The notes below the pieces were generated by a model. The model worked only from the letters and a program-made list of their open reading frames with translations, did no database searches and had not been told where the DNA came from. Of a stretch of DNA of 64,000 bases, positions 34,662 to 43,737 are shown one piece after another (within the stretch, counting starts at the first letter, position 1; each line of letters starts with the position of its first letter). The DNA is from Haloterrigena sp. H1. Lineage in GTDB: Archaea > Halobacteriota > Halobacteria > Halobacteriales > Natrialbaceae. The stretch is from NCBI RefSeq assembly GCF_005938085.1, contig NZ_SMZK01000003.1:62001-126000 (forward strand). Reading direction: 5' to 3'. The translations under genes were made by a program, and so were the position numbers.

Positions 34662-34913
34662 ATGAGTAGTGAGCGGATCGACGCCGAAAGCAAGGTGTCA
34701 GGAAATCAAGCGAACATCCCGGCTCGGATTCGGCGTGAACTCGATATCGACGACGGGGATCAGCTTCGGTGGTATATCGAAGATGATGGGAGCATTCGCG
34801 TTCAGGTCATCCAACAGCAAACAGGCACGTTCACCGATTTCGATGGCTACGAGGGAGAGACGGCCACTAACGTCACGACCGATCATGACGCTTGGGGCGT
34901 CGATGTGAAGTAA
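34662..34913 (+). CDS. AbrB/MazE-type antitoxin (VapB-like)
   Basis: It encodes 83 residues from the ATG at 34662. The swapped-hairpin AbrB pattern is clear: SSERIDAESKVSGNQANIPARIRRELDIDDGDQLRWYI, followed by EDDGSIRVQV. The C-terminus is acidic. The PIN toxin gene starts on the base after its stop. Confidence 0.85.
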   Translation: MSSERIDAESKVSGNQANIPARIRRELDIDDGDQLRWYIEDDGSIRVQVIQQQTGTFTDFDGYEGETATNVTTDHDAWGVDVK

Positions 34914-35348
34914 ATGCCACGCGCTCTCATCGATACAACGGTCCTCTTCGCAGCAGCATACCGACGAGACAGTTCCCACGAAGCCGCGCTCCCGATACTC
35001 CATGGCATCGACAGTGGGTCCCTTCCAGAAGCAGTGGTCCTTGATTACGTCCTCGCAGAAACGCTCAACGGCCTCGTTACCCACGCGGGCCACGACGCAG
35101 CTGTCGACCTCCTCGACCGTATTGAGGAAAACGCTCGCTTCCATATCGACTCGCTCACTGCCAACGCCCTTGCGACGGGAAAAGCACTGTTCCGACAGCA
35201 CGAACCACTGTCCTTTGTCGATAGCTGCATTATTGCGTATATGCAGACCGAGGGGCTCGGTTATCTGTATGCGTTCGACGATGACTTCGATGCAGCAGAG
35301 GATGTCTATCGACTTGACACAGCTACGAACCCCTACGATCCCGACTGA
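34914..35348 (+). CDS. PIN-domain toxin (VapC-like)
   Basis: The 144-residue protein has the first Asp in ALIDTTVLFAAA, Glu in VLDYVLAETLNGL, Asp in LSFVDSCIIAYM and DD(D)FDAA, the PIN set. It abuts its AbrB-type antitoxin without a gap. Probably a VapC RNase that cuts tRNA or rRNA. Confidence 0.88.
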   Translation: MPRALIDTTVLFAAAYRRDSSHEAALPILHGIDSGSLPEAVVLDYVLAETLNGLVTHAGHDAAVDLLDRIEENARFHIDSLTANALATGKALFRQHEPLSFVDSCIIAYMQTEGLGYLYAFDDDFDAAEDVYRLDTATNPYDPD

Positions 35349-35529
35349 CGCCGACGGGCGGTGATGAATTGCTACCAGTCACTGTCTTCAGAAGAAACGA
35401 GACGCCGGTGTCCACTGACTAACAACTCTCCAACTGCTCGAGTCTGGCGTATTTTTGAGACCCCCTGAGGGGTGGAGGTCTTCTCGAGTTCAGTTCGATT
35501 CGACTCGACTCGGGAAGCAGTAATCGAAT

Positions 35530-36633
35530 ATGGCTACGAGCAGCAGCTCCCGGGAAACGTTCGACGATTCGGACACCCGGCACGACGAGATGCACAGTAC
35601 GATCGAGGCATGGATCCAGGACCTCGTCGACGAAGTCGATGACGCCGTCTCGAGCGAGCAGTTCACAGAGTGGTTGGACGTTCAGAGCCGCTTCCACGAC
35701 TACTCCCACCGAAACACGCTGTTGATCAAACTCCAGTGTCCACACGCGACACGCGTTGCCGGCTATCGAACATGGCAAAACGAGTTCGACCGGCACGTGA
35801 AGGAAGGAGAGACAGCGATCTGGATCTGGGCACCCATCATTGCAAAGCAGTGCCCTGACTGTGGGAACTCCCCGTCGTACCACGAGCGCAGTGACTGTGA
35901 ATACGATGAAACCCCTCCGGACAGCTGGGAAAAAGGACTCGTGGGCTTTCGGCCAGCACCCGTCTTCGATATCTCACAGACTGACGGCGAGCCACTGCCC
36001 GACCTCGAGACCGAAGCAAAGGGACAGGCTGACGATTTGGTCCCCGCACTTCTCGAGGCAGCAGATCCCCTCGAGGTGGACGTAGAGGTCGTGCCACCCC
36101 AGGACTGGTCGCATGGGAGTGCCAAGGGAATCTGTGAGTACCACCCTCAAGAGCAGCCACGCGTCGCCGTCCGAGATCGTGAGAACGACGCTGATCTTGC
36201 CGTCACGCTCATTCATGAGTACGCCCACGCGCTGTTACACAGTGGCGTCGACGACGAGGGTGAGCGATCGAAACGTGAACTCGAGGGTCACCCGCGAGCC
36301 CAACCACTACGACTGGGCACCCGAAGACTTCGTCATCACCGACCTCCCCGGCTTCGGCTTCATGAGCGGCGTCGACGAGGACCTCCGCGAGGAGATCAAG
36401 ACCGAAATCGTCCACTATCTCGAGGCGTACGCCGACAACATCCTCGTCGCGGTCCTCGTCGTCGACGGCAAGAGCGTCGTCGACATCATCGACCGCCACT
36501 CCGGCCCCGACGAGATTCCCTACGACGTCGAGATGTTTCACTTCCTGCGGGAACTGGACATCCCGACCGTCGTCGCCGTCAACAAGATGGACAAAGTCGA
36601 CGACGAAGACGAGCGGCTGAACGAACTCTGTGA
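35530..36633 (+). CDS. Chimeric frame: ArdC/ImmA-type metallopeptidase cut off by engB junction
   Basis: Residues 1-about 252 match ArdC-like antirestriction proteins: an ssDNA-binding-like N-terminus ([32 protein letters not shown]), a small zinc loop (CPDC...CEYD) and the protease motif HEYAHALLH around residues 229-237. At about 36,286 the family match (KRELEG, where the next strand should be AEAVAYVVG) ends and an Arg-rich frame, out of phase with engB, runs on to 36633. The tail is a junction artefact. A hairpin ACCCC/GGGGT lies about 65 bp upstream (35460-35473). Confidence 0.7.
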   Translation: MATSSSSRETFDDSDTRHDEMHSTIEAWIQDLVDEVDDAVSSEQFTEWLDVQSRFHDYSHRNTLLIKLQCPHATRVAGYRTWQNEFDRHVKEGETAIWIWAPIIAKQCPDCGNSPSYHERSDCEYDETPPDSWEKGLVGFRPAPVFDISQTDGEPLPDLETEAKGQADDLVPALLEAADPLEVDVEVVPPQDWSHGSAKGICEYHPQEQPRVAVRDRENDADLAVTLIHEYAHALLHSGVDDEGERSKRELEGHPRAQPLRLGTRRLRHHRPPRLRLHERRRRGPPRGDQDRNRPLSRGVRRQHPRRGPRRRRQERRRHHRPPLRPRRDSLRRRDVSLPAGTGHPDRRRRQQDGQSRRRRRAAERTL

Positions 36634-36781
36634 CCGGCTCGGCCTGTATCCGCCGTGGAAACAGTGGCAGGAGATCATCGCGCCGATCAGCGCGAAGAAG
36701 GGCCAGCTCGAGCCGCTGCATGAGGCCGTTCGAGAGCATCTCCACGAGCAGAACCGCGACGATCTGTTCAAATTCTTCTAA
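36284..36781 (+). pseudogene. engB: engB GTPase gene, 5'-truncated
   Basis: From V-T-R-E-P-N-H-Y (36287 on) the frame matches haloarchaeal EngB/YihA GTPases, continuing through [13 protein letters not shown] (G3), NKMDK (G4) and ISAKKG (G5) to the normal C-terminus FKFF. About 40 residues are missing, including the P-loop GRSNVGKS (G1) and switch I start. It is thus non-functional unless another copy exists. It is joined in another frame to the ArdC-like gene at 36281-36290. Confidence 0.82.
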
Positions 36782-36783
36782 AC

Positions 36784-37057
36784 CACCCTTTTACGCTGCA
36801 GTCTGTCACGCTGGCGGCTTCGCCGCACGGCGTGACGTCCCTCGGTAGACGGTTGATCAAAAGCACTCCTCCCTCCCCTACGAGTCGGTCGTCGGCCCGC
36901 TCACTCCCTGCGGTCGCTCGCGGTTGATTGCTGTGAAAGGCCTGCCCTTCCCCGGGTTACACGGCTCTCGTAATACTCGAGCCGTGTGCCCGGTCAGTGA
37001 GCCCAGAACCGTCGCGCAGCTTGTGCGGTTCTCCCTATTATAGGTTCCCAACTGGTG
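36784..37057. other. Intergenic, one strong hairpin
   Basis: The 274 bp has no gene. ACACGGCTC (36959-36967) pairs exactly with GAGCCGTGT (36979-36987) around an 11-base loop, just before the convergent dehydrogenase end (37058); it could act as a bidirectional terminator. GC-rich Arg/Ala-coding frames are shadows. Confidence 0.45.
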
Positions 37058-37987
37058 TCAGACCACGCGATTGGTAAACTCCGCTCCCGTCTCGAGGCGC
37101 GCGACGTTCTCGCGGACGATCTCGCCCACGTCACGGTAGTAGTCCCGCGTGTAGGCCGCAGCGTGGGGCGAAACGATGACCTCGTCCATCCCCCACAGCG
37201 GCGATGAGTCGGGCAAGGGTTCCTCCTCGAAGACGTCCAGCGCCGCCCCAGCAAGCTCGTCGGCCTCGAGTGCGTCGATCAAAGCCGGTTCGTCGACGAT
37301 CGATCCGCGGGCGACGTTCACGAAGTAGGCATCATCGCGCATGGCATCGAACGCGTCCGCATCGAACAGATGGTGGGTCTCGTCGGTCAACGGGACGGTG
37401 ACAATCACGAACTCGGCGTCGCCGATCACCTCGAGCAATCGATCGTTCGCATACACCTCGTCGAAGCCGGGAACGGGGTCGCCAGAGCGCCGAACCCCTG
37501 TCACGCGAACCCCGAGCGCGCCCAGCGTCTCCGCGACGCCGCTCCCGAGGGTTCCGGTTCCGACGACACAGGCCGTCGACCCCGGGAGCGTAACGGCCTC
37601 GTCCCACTCGGGGCGCTCCCAGCGGCGCTGTTGCTGGTTCGCGACGTAGTCGTGGAGTCGCCGGGAGAACATGAGCACGTAACCCGCGACCGTCTCGCCG
37701 ACGGTCCGGTCGTGGATGCCAGAACTATTCGTGAGGATCACGTCGTTGTCCTCGAGGACGGCACGCGGAAATCGATCGAACCCTGCCTGAATCGAGTGAA
37801 TCCAGTCCAACTCGAGGAACGCCTCGCGGTAGACGAGGGTGACGACCGCGTCGCAGTCGTCGATGCCATCGTCGTCGACGACCGCAGCCTCGATCGGCAG
37901 GTCGGCGAGGAAGTCCGCGAGTTCCGCCGGCGGGAACACCGCCTCGACTGATTCGTGGACGCCGAGTCGCTCGAGTTCAAATGCCAT
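37058..37987 (-). CDS. D-2-hydroxyacid dehydrogenase
   Basis: The 309-residue protein (ATG at 37985-37987) has the NAD-binding GTGTLGSG in the Rossmann domain, VNVARGSIVDEPALIDAL around the catalytic Arg, the EEEPLPDSSPLWGMDEVIVSPHAAAYT catalytic His region and the N-terminal AVVDDDGIDDCDAVV. It is a member of the 2-hydroxyacid dehydrogenase family; the exact 2-oxoacid is unknown. It is the first intact chromosomal gene after the junction. Confidence 0.88.
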   Translation of the reverse strand: MAFELERLGVHESVEAVFPPAELADFLADLPIEAAVVDDDGIDDCDAVVTLVYREAFLELDWIHSIQAGFDRFPRAVLEDNDVILTNSSGIHDRTVGETVAGYVLMFSRRLHDYVANQQQRRWERPEWDEAVTLPGSTACVVGTGTLGSGVAETLGALGVRVTGVRRSGDPVPGFDEVYANDRLLEVIGDAEFVIVTVPLTDETHHLFDADAFDAMRDDAYFVNVARGSIVDEPALIDALEADELAGAALDVFEEEPLPDSSPLWGMDEVIVSPHAAAYTRDYYRDVGEIVRENVARLETGAEFTNRVV

Positions 37988-38229
37988 GGGCGTCGCTACG
38001 CCCGAATTGGGGTTGAAACTTCGTGTCCAAGCAACACAGCCCATTGAGAGTGGTCGTGCAAGCAGTGTTGGATCAGACAGTCAGTGACAGTGATCGCTGC
38101 CCATCGTTGTCTGTCACTCCGACCGAGAGTCCATGCGATACAGGTCGGTTCTCGGACGGACTGCTTCCTGCAGTTACTATCACACATCACTGACATAACT
38201 ATTTACAGCCGATCGTGATACGGGGGGAC

Positions 38230-38418
38230 ATGGATCCGAACGTAGCGCGACGGTGTCACGTTCTGTTCGGCGTCTCGTTGCTGTTACTGACGATTGGGGT
38301 CGGCTACTGCGTCATCGTTGGAACGTGTCTGGCGGATTTCGGAGTGGTGGTCGCGGGACTCTTCGTCGGCTGGGTCGCGTTGTTCTACTGTGTCGGGAAC
38401 GCCACGGTCTGGGGATAG
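38230..38418 (+). CDS. Small two-helix membrane protein
   Basis: It encodes 62 residues from the ATG at 38230. Two hydrophobic helices (about residues 12-30 and 35-55) with Cys and Gly. Typical small haloarchaeal membrane protein; no family recognised. A TATA-like ATTTAC box lies near 38200. Confidence 0.55.
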   Translation: MDPNVARRCHVLFGVSLLLLTIGVGYCVIVGTCLADFGVVVAGLFVGWVALFYCVGNATVWG

Positions 38419-38560
38419 AGAGGCCGTCTCGCGCGAACGTCACACACGACAGACTGCCGACGGTGACCAAGACGGTTCACGAAGAATGGCGGCTCGGGGA
38501 AAATCCCTCGTCACAAGGGGCTCGGTGGGGGTAACACTTCGTCACGGCCGCCATGCGCCG

Positions 38561-39943
38561 CTACTCCCTCTGGGGGTTTCGATCTGTCGCTTCTGGATCC
38601 GTCGGCTCCCCGCCGTCACGCCAGGCCTCGAGGTCGCGCAGTTCCTCAGCCACGTTCTCGATGTCCCCGGGCTCGAGCGCCCCACGTTCAGTACTGACCT
38701 CGGTCACGCAGTCGGCGGGTGTCACGTCGAAAGTCGGATTCAGCACGTCGACGGCTGCGTCACCATCGTAAACCGCGGTTCGATCGCCGGACTCGAGGTT
38801 GACGTCCTCGCGGGTCGAGACCTTATCCGTGGCCGCGACGACCGTGACCGGAACCCCCTCACGGGCAGCAGCAATCGCCATCACGCGCGTGCCGGTCTTG
38901 TTCACCACGGCACCGTCGGGCAAGACGGTATCCGCGCCGACGACCACTCGTTCGATGTCCTCGCGTGCGAGCGCGTGTGCGATCGCCGCGTCGGTGTGGA
39001 CCGTGACGGTGCTGTCGGTCGTCTCGGCCACCTCCTCCGCGACGGCGATCCCTTCACAGGCCGGTCGCGATTCCGCGACGAACACCCGCGCGGGGTCGCC
39101 CTGCCCGAGCGCCTCGAGAACCGTCCCCGACCGCGAGAGCGTCGCGACGCTGCCATCGATGCGCTCGGCGGCGGTTGCCGCAGCGTCCGTATCGGCCGCG
39201 AGCGCGCGGTCGATCCCCGACAGCGCCGCGTCGTGGACGGCCGGTGCGCTCCCGTCTCCACCATCCGCGTCGGCCATCACCCGGTTCACTCGATTGCGGA
39301 GCACGGCCATCGACGGCCGTGCCTCGAGCAATCGACCAGCGAGTTCAGCGAGTTCGTCCCACTCGCCGTCGGGATCAGCGCCAAACTCACGTCGCTCGGC
39401 GACGAGCAACCCCGCTCGATCGCGCAGCACCTCGAGTGTACGCACCGACAGGTATGCAGCGCCGTGGTCGTCGTCGGCCGCGATCGATCGGACGGTGGGG
39501 GCGACGCGCTCGTAGGCGGCCCACAGCTTCGGCACCGTCTCGCGTTCGTCGCCGACTCCCTCGAGGATCGTCGTCGGAGGGACCCACTCAGCGGTGTCGT
39601 GTTCCTCGCTGAGTTCGATCTCGCGGGTCTCGCAGTCGAACAGATAGGGGTGGACGATCCACGCGCGCTCGAGGTCGGGGTCCTCGAATTCGACTGGCCG
39701 TCCGGAGCGGACGAGCGAGACAGCATCGGGCTCGAGACCCGTTTCCTCGCGGATCTCGACGGAGACCTGGTCGTCGGGTTGGCCCTCCGCGAATCCGGAG
39801 ACGCCACCCCACTGGCCGGTGTAGGTGCCGACCGTATCGCTCCGACGGAGCAACAGGATCTCGCCGCGGTGTCGGAGAAACGCGGTGACGACGTGGCTCG
39901 CGGTCGAATCGTCATCGGCGTCGCTCCCTCTGTGTTCGGTCAT
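38561..39943 (-). CDS. NUDIX hydrolase fused to eIF2B/MtnA-like domain
   Basis: The 460-residue protein starts at the ATG 39941-39943. Residues about 15-150 form a NUDIX domain (GGVSGFAEGQ, EIREETGLEP). Residues about 165-445 match eIF2B alpha/beta/delta-like, ribose-1,5-bisphosphate isomerase-type folds: RNRVNRVM, GIDRALAAD, FVAESRPACEG, VVGADTVLPDGAVVNKTGT and LEPGDIENV. Such fusions are known in haloarchaea; the reaction is undetermined, possibly nucleotide-sugar salvage. Upstream starts would overlap the divergent phosphoesterase gene, so 39943 is preferred. Confidence 0.8.
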   Translation of the reverse strand: MTEHRGSDADDDSTASHVVTAFLRHRGEILLLRRSDTVGTYTGQWGGVSGFAEGQPDDQVSVEIREETGLEPDAVSLVRSGRPVEFEDPDLERAWIVHPYLFDCETREIELSEEHDTAEWVPPTTILEGVGDERETVPKLWAAYERVAPTVRSIAADDDHGAAYLSVRTLEVLRDRAGLLVAERREFGADPDGEWDELAELAGRLLEARPSMAVLRNRVNRVMADADGGDGSAPAVHDAALSGIDRALAADTDAAATAAERIDGSVATLSRSGTVLEALGQGDPARVFVAESRPACEGIAVAEEVAETTDSTVTVHTDAAIAHALAREDIERVVVGADTVLPDGAVVNKTGTRVMAIAAAREGVPVTVVAATDKVSTREDVNLESGDRTAVYDGDAAVDVLNPTFDVTPADCVTEVSTERGALEPGDIENVAEELRDLEAWRDGGEPTDPEATDRNPQRE

Positions 39944-40003
39944 ACGCGGGGAGACGAGCGCGCGGGGGGAATCGCTTTCGGGGCTGGCCGTCGGAGGTCT
40001 ACT

Positions 40004-40504
40004 ATGCCACGAGTTGCGATCGTCTCCGACACGCACGTCCCCTCCCGCGAGCGCGCCGTCCCCGACTGGGTCGGCGACGAACTCGAGCGGGCCGACCACG
40101 TGATCCATGCGGGCGATTTCGACTCCCAACGGGCCTACGACCGGATCACAGCCCTCGCGAACGGCAACCTGACCGCCGTTCGCGGGAACACCGATCCGCC
40201 AACGCTCGAGGTCCCCCACACCGACACGCTCGAGATCGGCGGGGTGACGTTCGCAGTGACCCACGGGGCCGGCTCGCCGGCGAGCTGGCGGCAACGAGTC
40301 GTCGAGACCGCACGCATCGAAGCGACCACTGCCGACCCGGTCGCCGTCGCAGGCCATACCCACGAGGTCGTCGACACGACCGTCGACGGCCTGCGGGTGC
40401 TCAACCCCGGCAGCGCGACCGGCGCGGCACCAGCCGACCGCGCGACGATGTACGTTGCGACCGTCGTGGACGGGGATCTGACGGTCGAAGTACGGACCGA
40501 GTGA
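40004..40504 (+). CDS. YfcE/MJ0936-type metallophosphoesterase
   Basis: The 166-residue protein has the metal-binding motifs IVSDTHVP, HAGDFD, GNTD, THGAG and GHTHE in the order of the YfcE/MJ0936 family. The Mn2+-dependent phosphodiesterase role is family knowledge. It is divergent from the NUDIX fusion, 60 bp apart. Confidence 0.9.
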   Translation: MPRVAIVSDTHVPSRERAVPDWVGDELERADHVIHAGDFDSQRAYDRITALANGNLTAVRGNTDPPTLEVPHTDTLEIGGVTFAVTHGAGSPASWRQRVVETARIEATTADPVAVAGHTHEVVDTTVDGLRVLNPGSATGAAPADRATMYVATVVDGDLTVEVRTE

Positions 40505-40576
40505 GCCCCGGCGGCACCCGGCACCCGAGATACCGAGTGCGTGAACGATATCCGTCTCGGGTACCCCTGTGTGACT

Positions 40577-41128
40577 ATGACACAGCGAGTGACGGTATCG
40601 CTTGATGACGACTCGGCGGCGGCCCTCGAGACGCTCGTGGCGGAGACGGGGAACGGACAAAGCGAAGTAGTGCGGCGTGCTCTGACGTTCTACGCGGCGA
40701 ACTTCGAGGCGGCCGACGGGGGGCCAAGCGACAACTTGGAACAGTACTATCGAATGCTCTCCTCCGGTGAACACGTCCTGCTGGACATCGACTTCCTGCA
40801 CGCGTTCCTCGAGTACTGCTACAACGGTGGCGATCCCGATCCAGCGTTCGTCGAGGCCGCCGACCGCGTCTCCGACTACCATGCCCACGAGTACGCGACC
40901 CGGTTCGAGGAGGTCGGCGACCTCCTCGAGTGGCTGTCGTTCTGTGGCTTTCTCGACGCCCGGCAAGAAGGCGAGGGCGTCTATCACCTCGTCTTTCCCT
41001 CGGAGGCGGTTCGCTGGTTCATGACGCGATTCATCGAACGCAGCACCGTCGAGTTACCGACGGAGATCAGACTCGAGCAAGGCGTCTCGAAAGTGATCGT
41101 CACCGAGGGAGAAGGGAACGGAGACTAA
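40577..41128 (+). CDS. Ribbon-helix-helix regulator, candidate Ni/Co repressor
   Basis: It encodes 183 residues from the ATG at 40577. RHH DNA-binding segment at residues 1-45 (MTQRVTVSLDDDSAAALETLV, NGQSEVVRRALTFY). The C-terminal 130 residues have His, Asp, Cys and Glu residues (EHVLLDIDFLHAFLEYC, YHAHEYATRFEEV) that could bind a metal, though it is not a NikR ACT domain. It is convergent with cbiO, 10 bp apart, and NikR-like half-sites lie upstream of cbiM. The link is inference. Confidence 0.65.
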   Translation: MTQRVTVSLDDDSAAALETLVAETGNGQSEVVRRALTFYAANFEAADGGPSDNLEQYYRMLSSGEHVLLDIDFLHAFLEYCYNGGDPDPAFVEAADRVSDYHAHEYATRFEEVGDLLEWLSFCGFLDARQEGEGVYHLVFPSEAVRWFMTRFIERSTVELPTEIRLEQGVSKVIVTEGEGNGD

Positions 41129-41138
41129 CGGTGGCGGG

Positions 41139-41864
41139 TCACTCGGCGGGCGACGTCCACGTTTCGAAGACGTAGTTTCGCAGGCCGTATCGTTCGGCGA
41201 GCGTCTGCGAGAGCGTGTCGCCGCGGTAGTCGATGACGCCGTCTTCCAGCACCGTCACCGTATCGGCGACGGTGAGCCCGAAGCCGACGTCGTGGGTCGC
41301 GATGATCGGCGTGATACCGGCGTCAGTAAGCGACTCGACGAATCGGACGATCGTCCGGCACCCATCACCGTCCAGCCCGGCGGTCGGTTCGTCGAGCAGC
41401 ACGTACTCCGGTTCCATCGCGAGGACACCCGCCAGCGAGACGCGTTTTTTCTCGCCACCGCTCAACGTGTTACACAGACGGTCGGTCTGCCCATCGAGGT
41501 CGAACTCCGAGAGGACGCGCTCGATTTTGTCGGGCTCGTCGATCCCGGCGTTCTGCGGGCCGAACTCGACGTCCTGTTCGACCGTCGGCGCGACGATCTG
41601 GTCGTCGGGATTTTGAAAGACGAGTCCGACGCGCATGCGCAGGTCAGCAAGCGAAGCGTCGTCGTATTCGACGGGGTCGCCCCCGACGAACACGGTCCCC
41701 GAATCGGGTTCGAACAGGCCATTGAAGTGGCGCAGCAGCGTCGACTTCCCGGCACCGTTGCGACCGAAAATGACCGTCACCTCACCCGTGTGTGCCTCGA
41801 AGTTCACGCCCTCGAGGACGGGGTCGTCGCCGTGTCGAAAGCGCAAGTCGTGGGTTTCGATCAT
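41139..41864 (-). CDS. cbiO: Cobalt/nickel ECF transporter ATPase
   Basis: The 241-residue protein has Walker [10 protein letters not shown] (34-42), Q-loop FQNPDDQIV, signature LSGGEKKR (about 134-141), and Walker B VLLDEP (155-160), with HDVGFGL H-switch. These are CbiO-type ECF ATPases. Start at 41862-41864 overlaps cbiQ by 4 bp. It drives uptake of Co2+/Ni2+ via CbiMNQ. Confidence 0.93.
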   Translation of the reverse strand: MIETHDLRFRHGDDPVLEGVNFEAHTGEVTVIFGRNGAGKSTLLRHFNGLFEPDSGTVFVGGDPVEYDDASLADLRMRVGLVFQNPDDQIVAPTVEQDVEFGPQNAGIDEPDKIERVLSEFDLDGQTDRLCNTLSGGEKKRVSLAGVLAMEPEYVLLDEPTAGLDGDGCRTIVRFVESLTDAGITPIIATHDVGFGLTVADTVTVLEDGVIDYRGDTLSQTLAERYGLRNYVFETWTSPAE

Positions 41865-42589
41865 ACGGCCCACCCGGCGGTGGCGATCAGTGTGAGCACG
41901 GCAGCGACGTAACCGTGGCCCCGACTGGTGGTCCGTGCCATCGGCATCTCGCCGTTGTAGTTCCGCGCCAGCATCGCATCGTTGAGGGTTTCGGCCCGTG
42001 ACATCGACTTCAAGAACACTGAAAACGCCAGCAACTTAGATGTTCGAAACGTCGTTCGGCGCGTCCGGAAGCCGAGACGCCCGCTCGCCGCGAGCTCGAG
42101 GCGACGGAGTTCGTCGAGCAGGATCTGGATGACGCGGTAGGTGAGCAGCGAGATCTCGATGACGAACTGTGGACACCGCAGCGATCGCAACGCGACAAAC
42201 AGTTGCGGGACCGTCGTCGTCACGACCAGATAGCTCAAAATCGTCATCGATCCGAACGAGCGTAACCCCGTCGTTATCGATCGGTCGATTCCGGTCGAAG
42301 AGATCGAAAGCGGGCCCATCGAGACGACGGTCGGCCCGCTGGTAAACAGCGCGATGAGGATCAGACTCGGGAGCAGAAAATACACCGGGAGACGGACCAC
42401 CTGCAGATAGTCGTGGCCTGTCGCATCGATACCGAGTGTCACGAAGCAGGCGAGTGCACAGATGTACGCGAGCCGACTGGGAGCGACGAGGAGCAACACC
42501 AGTGCGGCAAAGACGAAGTACGCGTTCAAGCGTCCTTCGATTCGCGAGTTCGAGGTTATCTGAATCTGTTCGAGGCTCGTGTGGTGCAT
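41861..42589 (-). CDS. cbiQ: Cobalt/nickel ECF transporter transmembrane subunit
   Basis: It encodes 242 residues from the ATG at 42587-42589, which lies just after the CbiN stop (42595). Hydrophobic helices (about residues 22-60, 68-84, 97-120) and the coupling motifs [14 protein letters not shown] and the C-terminal [17 protein letters not shown] mark CbiQ, which connects CbiO to CbiMN. It overlaps cbiO by 4 bp. Confidence 0.92.
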   Translation of the reverse strand: MHHTSLEQIQITSNSRIEGRLNAYFVFAALVLLLVAPSRLAYICALACFVTLGIDATGHDYLQVVRLPVYFLLPSLILIALFTSGPTVVSMGPLSISSTGIDRSITTGLRSFGSMTILSYLVVTTTVPQLFVALRSLRCPQFVIEISLLTYRVIQILLDELRRLELAASGRLGFRTRRTTFRTSKLLAFSVFLKSMSRAETLNDAMLARNYNGEMPMARTTSRGHGYVAAVLTLIATAGWAV

Positions 42590-42594
42590 GCTCA

Positions 42595-42873
42595 CTACGG
42601 CGTCTCGGACGTGGATTTCCACGGCGACGTTCGTCCGAGATAGTAGCCGATCAGGAGGCCGCCGATCGCTGCCTGAAGACTGAACAGTAAACTCTCGATC
42701 TCACCGCTTGGGGGTGTCCAGAGACTCTCGAACCACGGCTCGTAGTCCGGGTCGATAGAATCGACTTTCTCGCCTGCAGCGCCGTCGGCCCCGCCCCACG
42801 CACCCGCAGTGGTGAACGAAAAGAGGATGAGACCGATCATGAGGAGGCCGCCCGCGACGAGCCATCGGTTCAT
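42595..42873 (-). CDS. cbiN: Cobalt ECF transporter component CbiN-like
   Basis: The 92-residue protein has an N-terminal helix (WLVAGGLLMIGLILFSF), an acidic outer loop with WGGADGAAGEKV...DYEPWFESLW and a C-terminal helix (SLLFSLQAAIGGLLIGYYLG), the CbiN two-helix layout. It overlaps cbiM by 4 bp. Confidence 0.88.
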   Translation of the reverse strand: MNRWLVAGGLLMIGLILFSFTTAGAWGGADGAAGEKVDSIDPDYEPWFESLWTPPSGEIESLLFSLQAAIGGLLIGYYLGRTSPWKSTSETP

Positions 42874-43532
42874 GCAGCCACCCCGAGCCGGTTTCGGACC
42901 GACTCACTCGACATGGAGATGTATCCGATCAAGCCAGCCGCGAGCGCGCCCTCGACGACCCCGATCGGGAGCTGGGTCACGGCGAAGACGCCCAAAAACG
43001 TGATCGTGGAATCGATCACGCCACTGAGTCCGGGTTCCGCCGGGAACGCGAGGGCGAGCTGAGTGGACGTGACGACGTACGTCGTCCAGTCGGCGACGAG
43101 GGCTGCAGCGAACGTCGCTTTCTGGAGGTCCGTGTGGGGCTTGACCGAGCGGTAGACGACCCAACCAAAGAGCGGGCCGATGATCCCCATCGATGTGACG
43201 TTTGCACCGAGGGTCGTGAGACCGCCGTGGCCGAGCAACAACGTCTGATACAGCAGGACGATCGTCGAGAGGAAGGCAGTGACGGCCGGCCCGAAGAGGA
43301 CGACCGAAATACCGGTGCCCGTCGGGTGTGATGTACTCCCGGTGACAGAGGGGAGTTTCAGCGCCGACAGGACGAAAATGAACGCCGCAGCGACGGCGAT
43401 GTGCGCTTTGTTGACGTCCCGATCTTTCACCAGACGTGCCGTCTTCAGCGTCCCGTAGGCGACGACGGGAACCGCGATCGCGTACCACACGAGTGCCCAG
43501 AAGCCGGGCAGGAACCCTTCCATGATGTGCAT
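42870..43532 (-). CDS. cbiM: Cobalt/nickel ECF transporter substrate subunit
   Basis: The 220-residue protein from the ATG at 43530-43532 starts MHIMEGFLP, the metal-binding N-terminus of CbiM in which His2 coordinates Co2+/Ni2+. About seven hydrophobic helices follow, including the SHPTGTG metal loop. It is the first gene of the cbiMNQO operon. Regulatory sites lie at 43673-43737. Confidence 0.93.
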   Translation of the reverse strand: MHIMEGFLPGFWALVWYAIAVPVVAYGTLKTARLVKDRDVNKAHIAVAAAFIFVLSALKLPSVTGSTSHPTGTGISVVLFGPAVTAFLSTIVLLYQTLLLGHGGLTTLGANVTSMGIIGPLFGWVVYRSVKPHTDLQKATFAAALVADWTTYVVTSTQLALAFPAEPGLSGVIDSTITFLGVFAVTQLPIGVVEGALAAGLIGYISMSSESVRNRLGVAA

Positions 43533-43672
43533 CTGTGATCGTTGTACTCGGAGGTATCTCACTTCCCCATTAAAACAATTTTGTTTGATCTAATACAAGC
43601 AGGATTTCCCTGCGATGGCCGTTCGAATCGCGCAAATTGAGATGTCCACTATCTCCAGGACAGGTGTCGACA

Positions 43673-43737
43673 TCATACGGTTTCATACGCGATCATACAA
43701 TTGATACAACTTCTCAGCACCACACATACCCGTATGT
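43673..43737. promoter_or_regulatory. NikR-like TCATAC array in cbiM-Nramp divergent promoter
   Basis: TCATAC occurs at 43673-43678, 43683-43688 and 43693-43698, exactly 10 bp apart (one helical turn); TGATAC at 43702-43707 is a partial fourth. ACATAC-CC-GTATGT at 43724-43737 is an inverted repeat of a related half-site. GTATGA/TCATAC are the half-sites of bacterial NikR. The repeats are direct observation; metal-dependent binding is inferred. Confidence 0.6.

Noticed and set aside
36784..37057. CRISPR-like or repeat array after engB
   Set aside because: Only hairpins are seen; no regularly spaced repeats exist here or elsewhere in the window.
38294..40504. Very long plus-strand frame (over 700 codons) spanning the NUDIX fusion and phosphoesterase
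   Set aside because: Only the last 166 codons match a family; the rest is antisense to the NUDIX-eIF2B gene and Arg/Gly-rich, as expected from GC-rich codon shadow.
39944..40987. Minus-strand extension of the NUDIX fusion to more than 800 residues
   Set aside because: It would overlap the phosphoesterase and RHH genes on the opposite strand; homology begins at the ATG at 39943.
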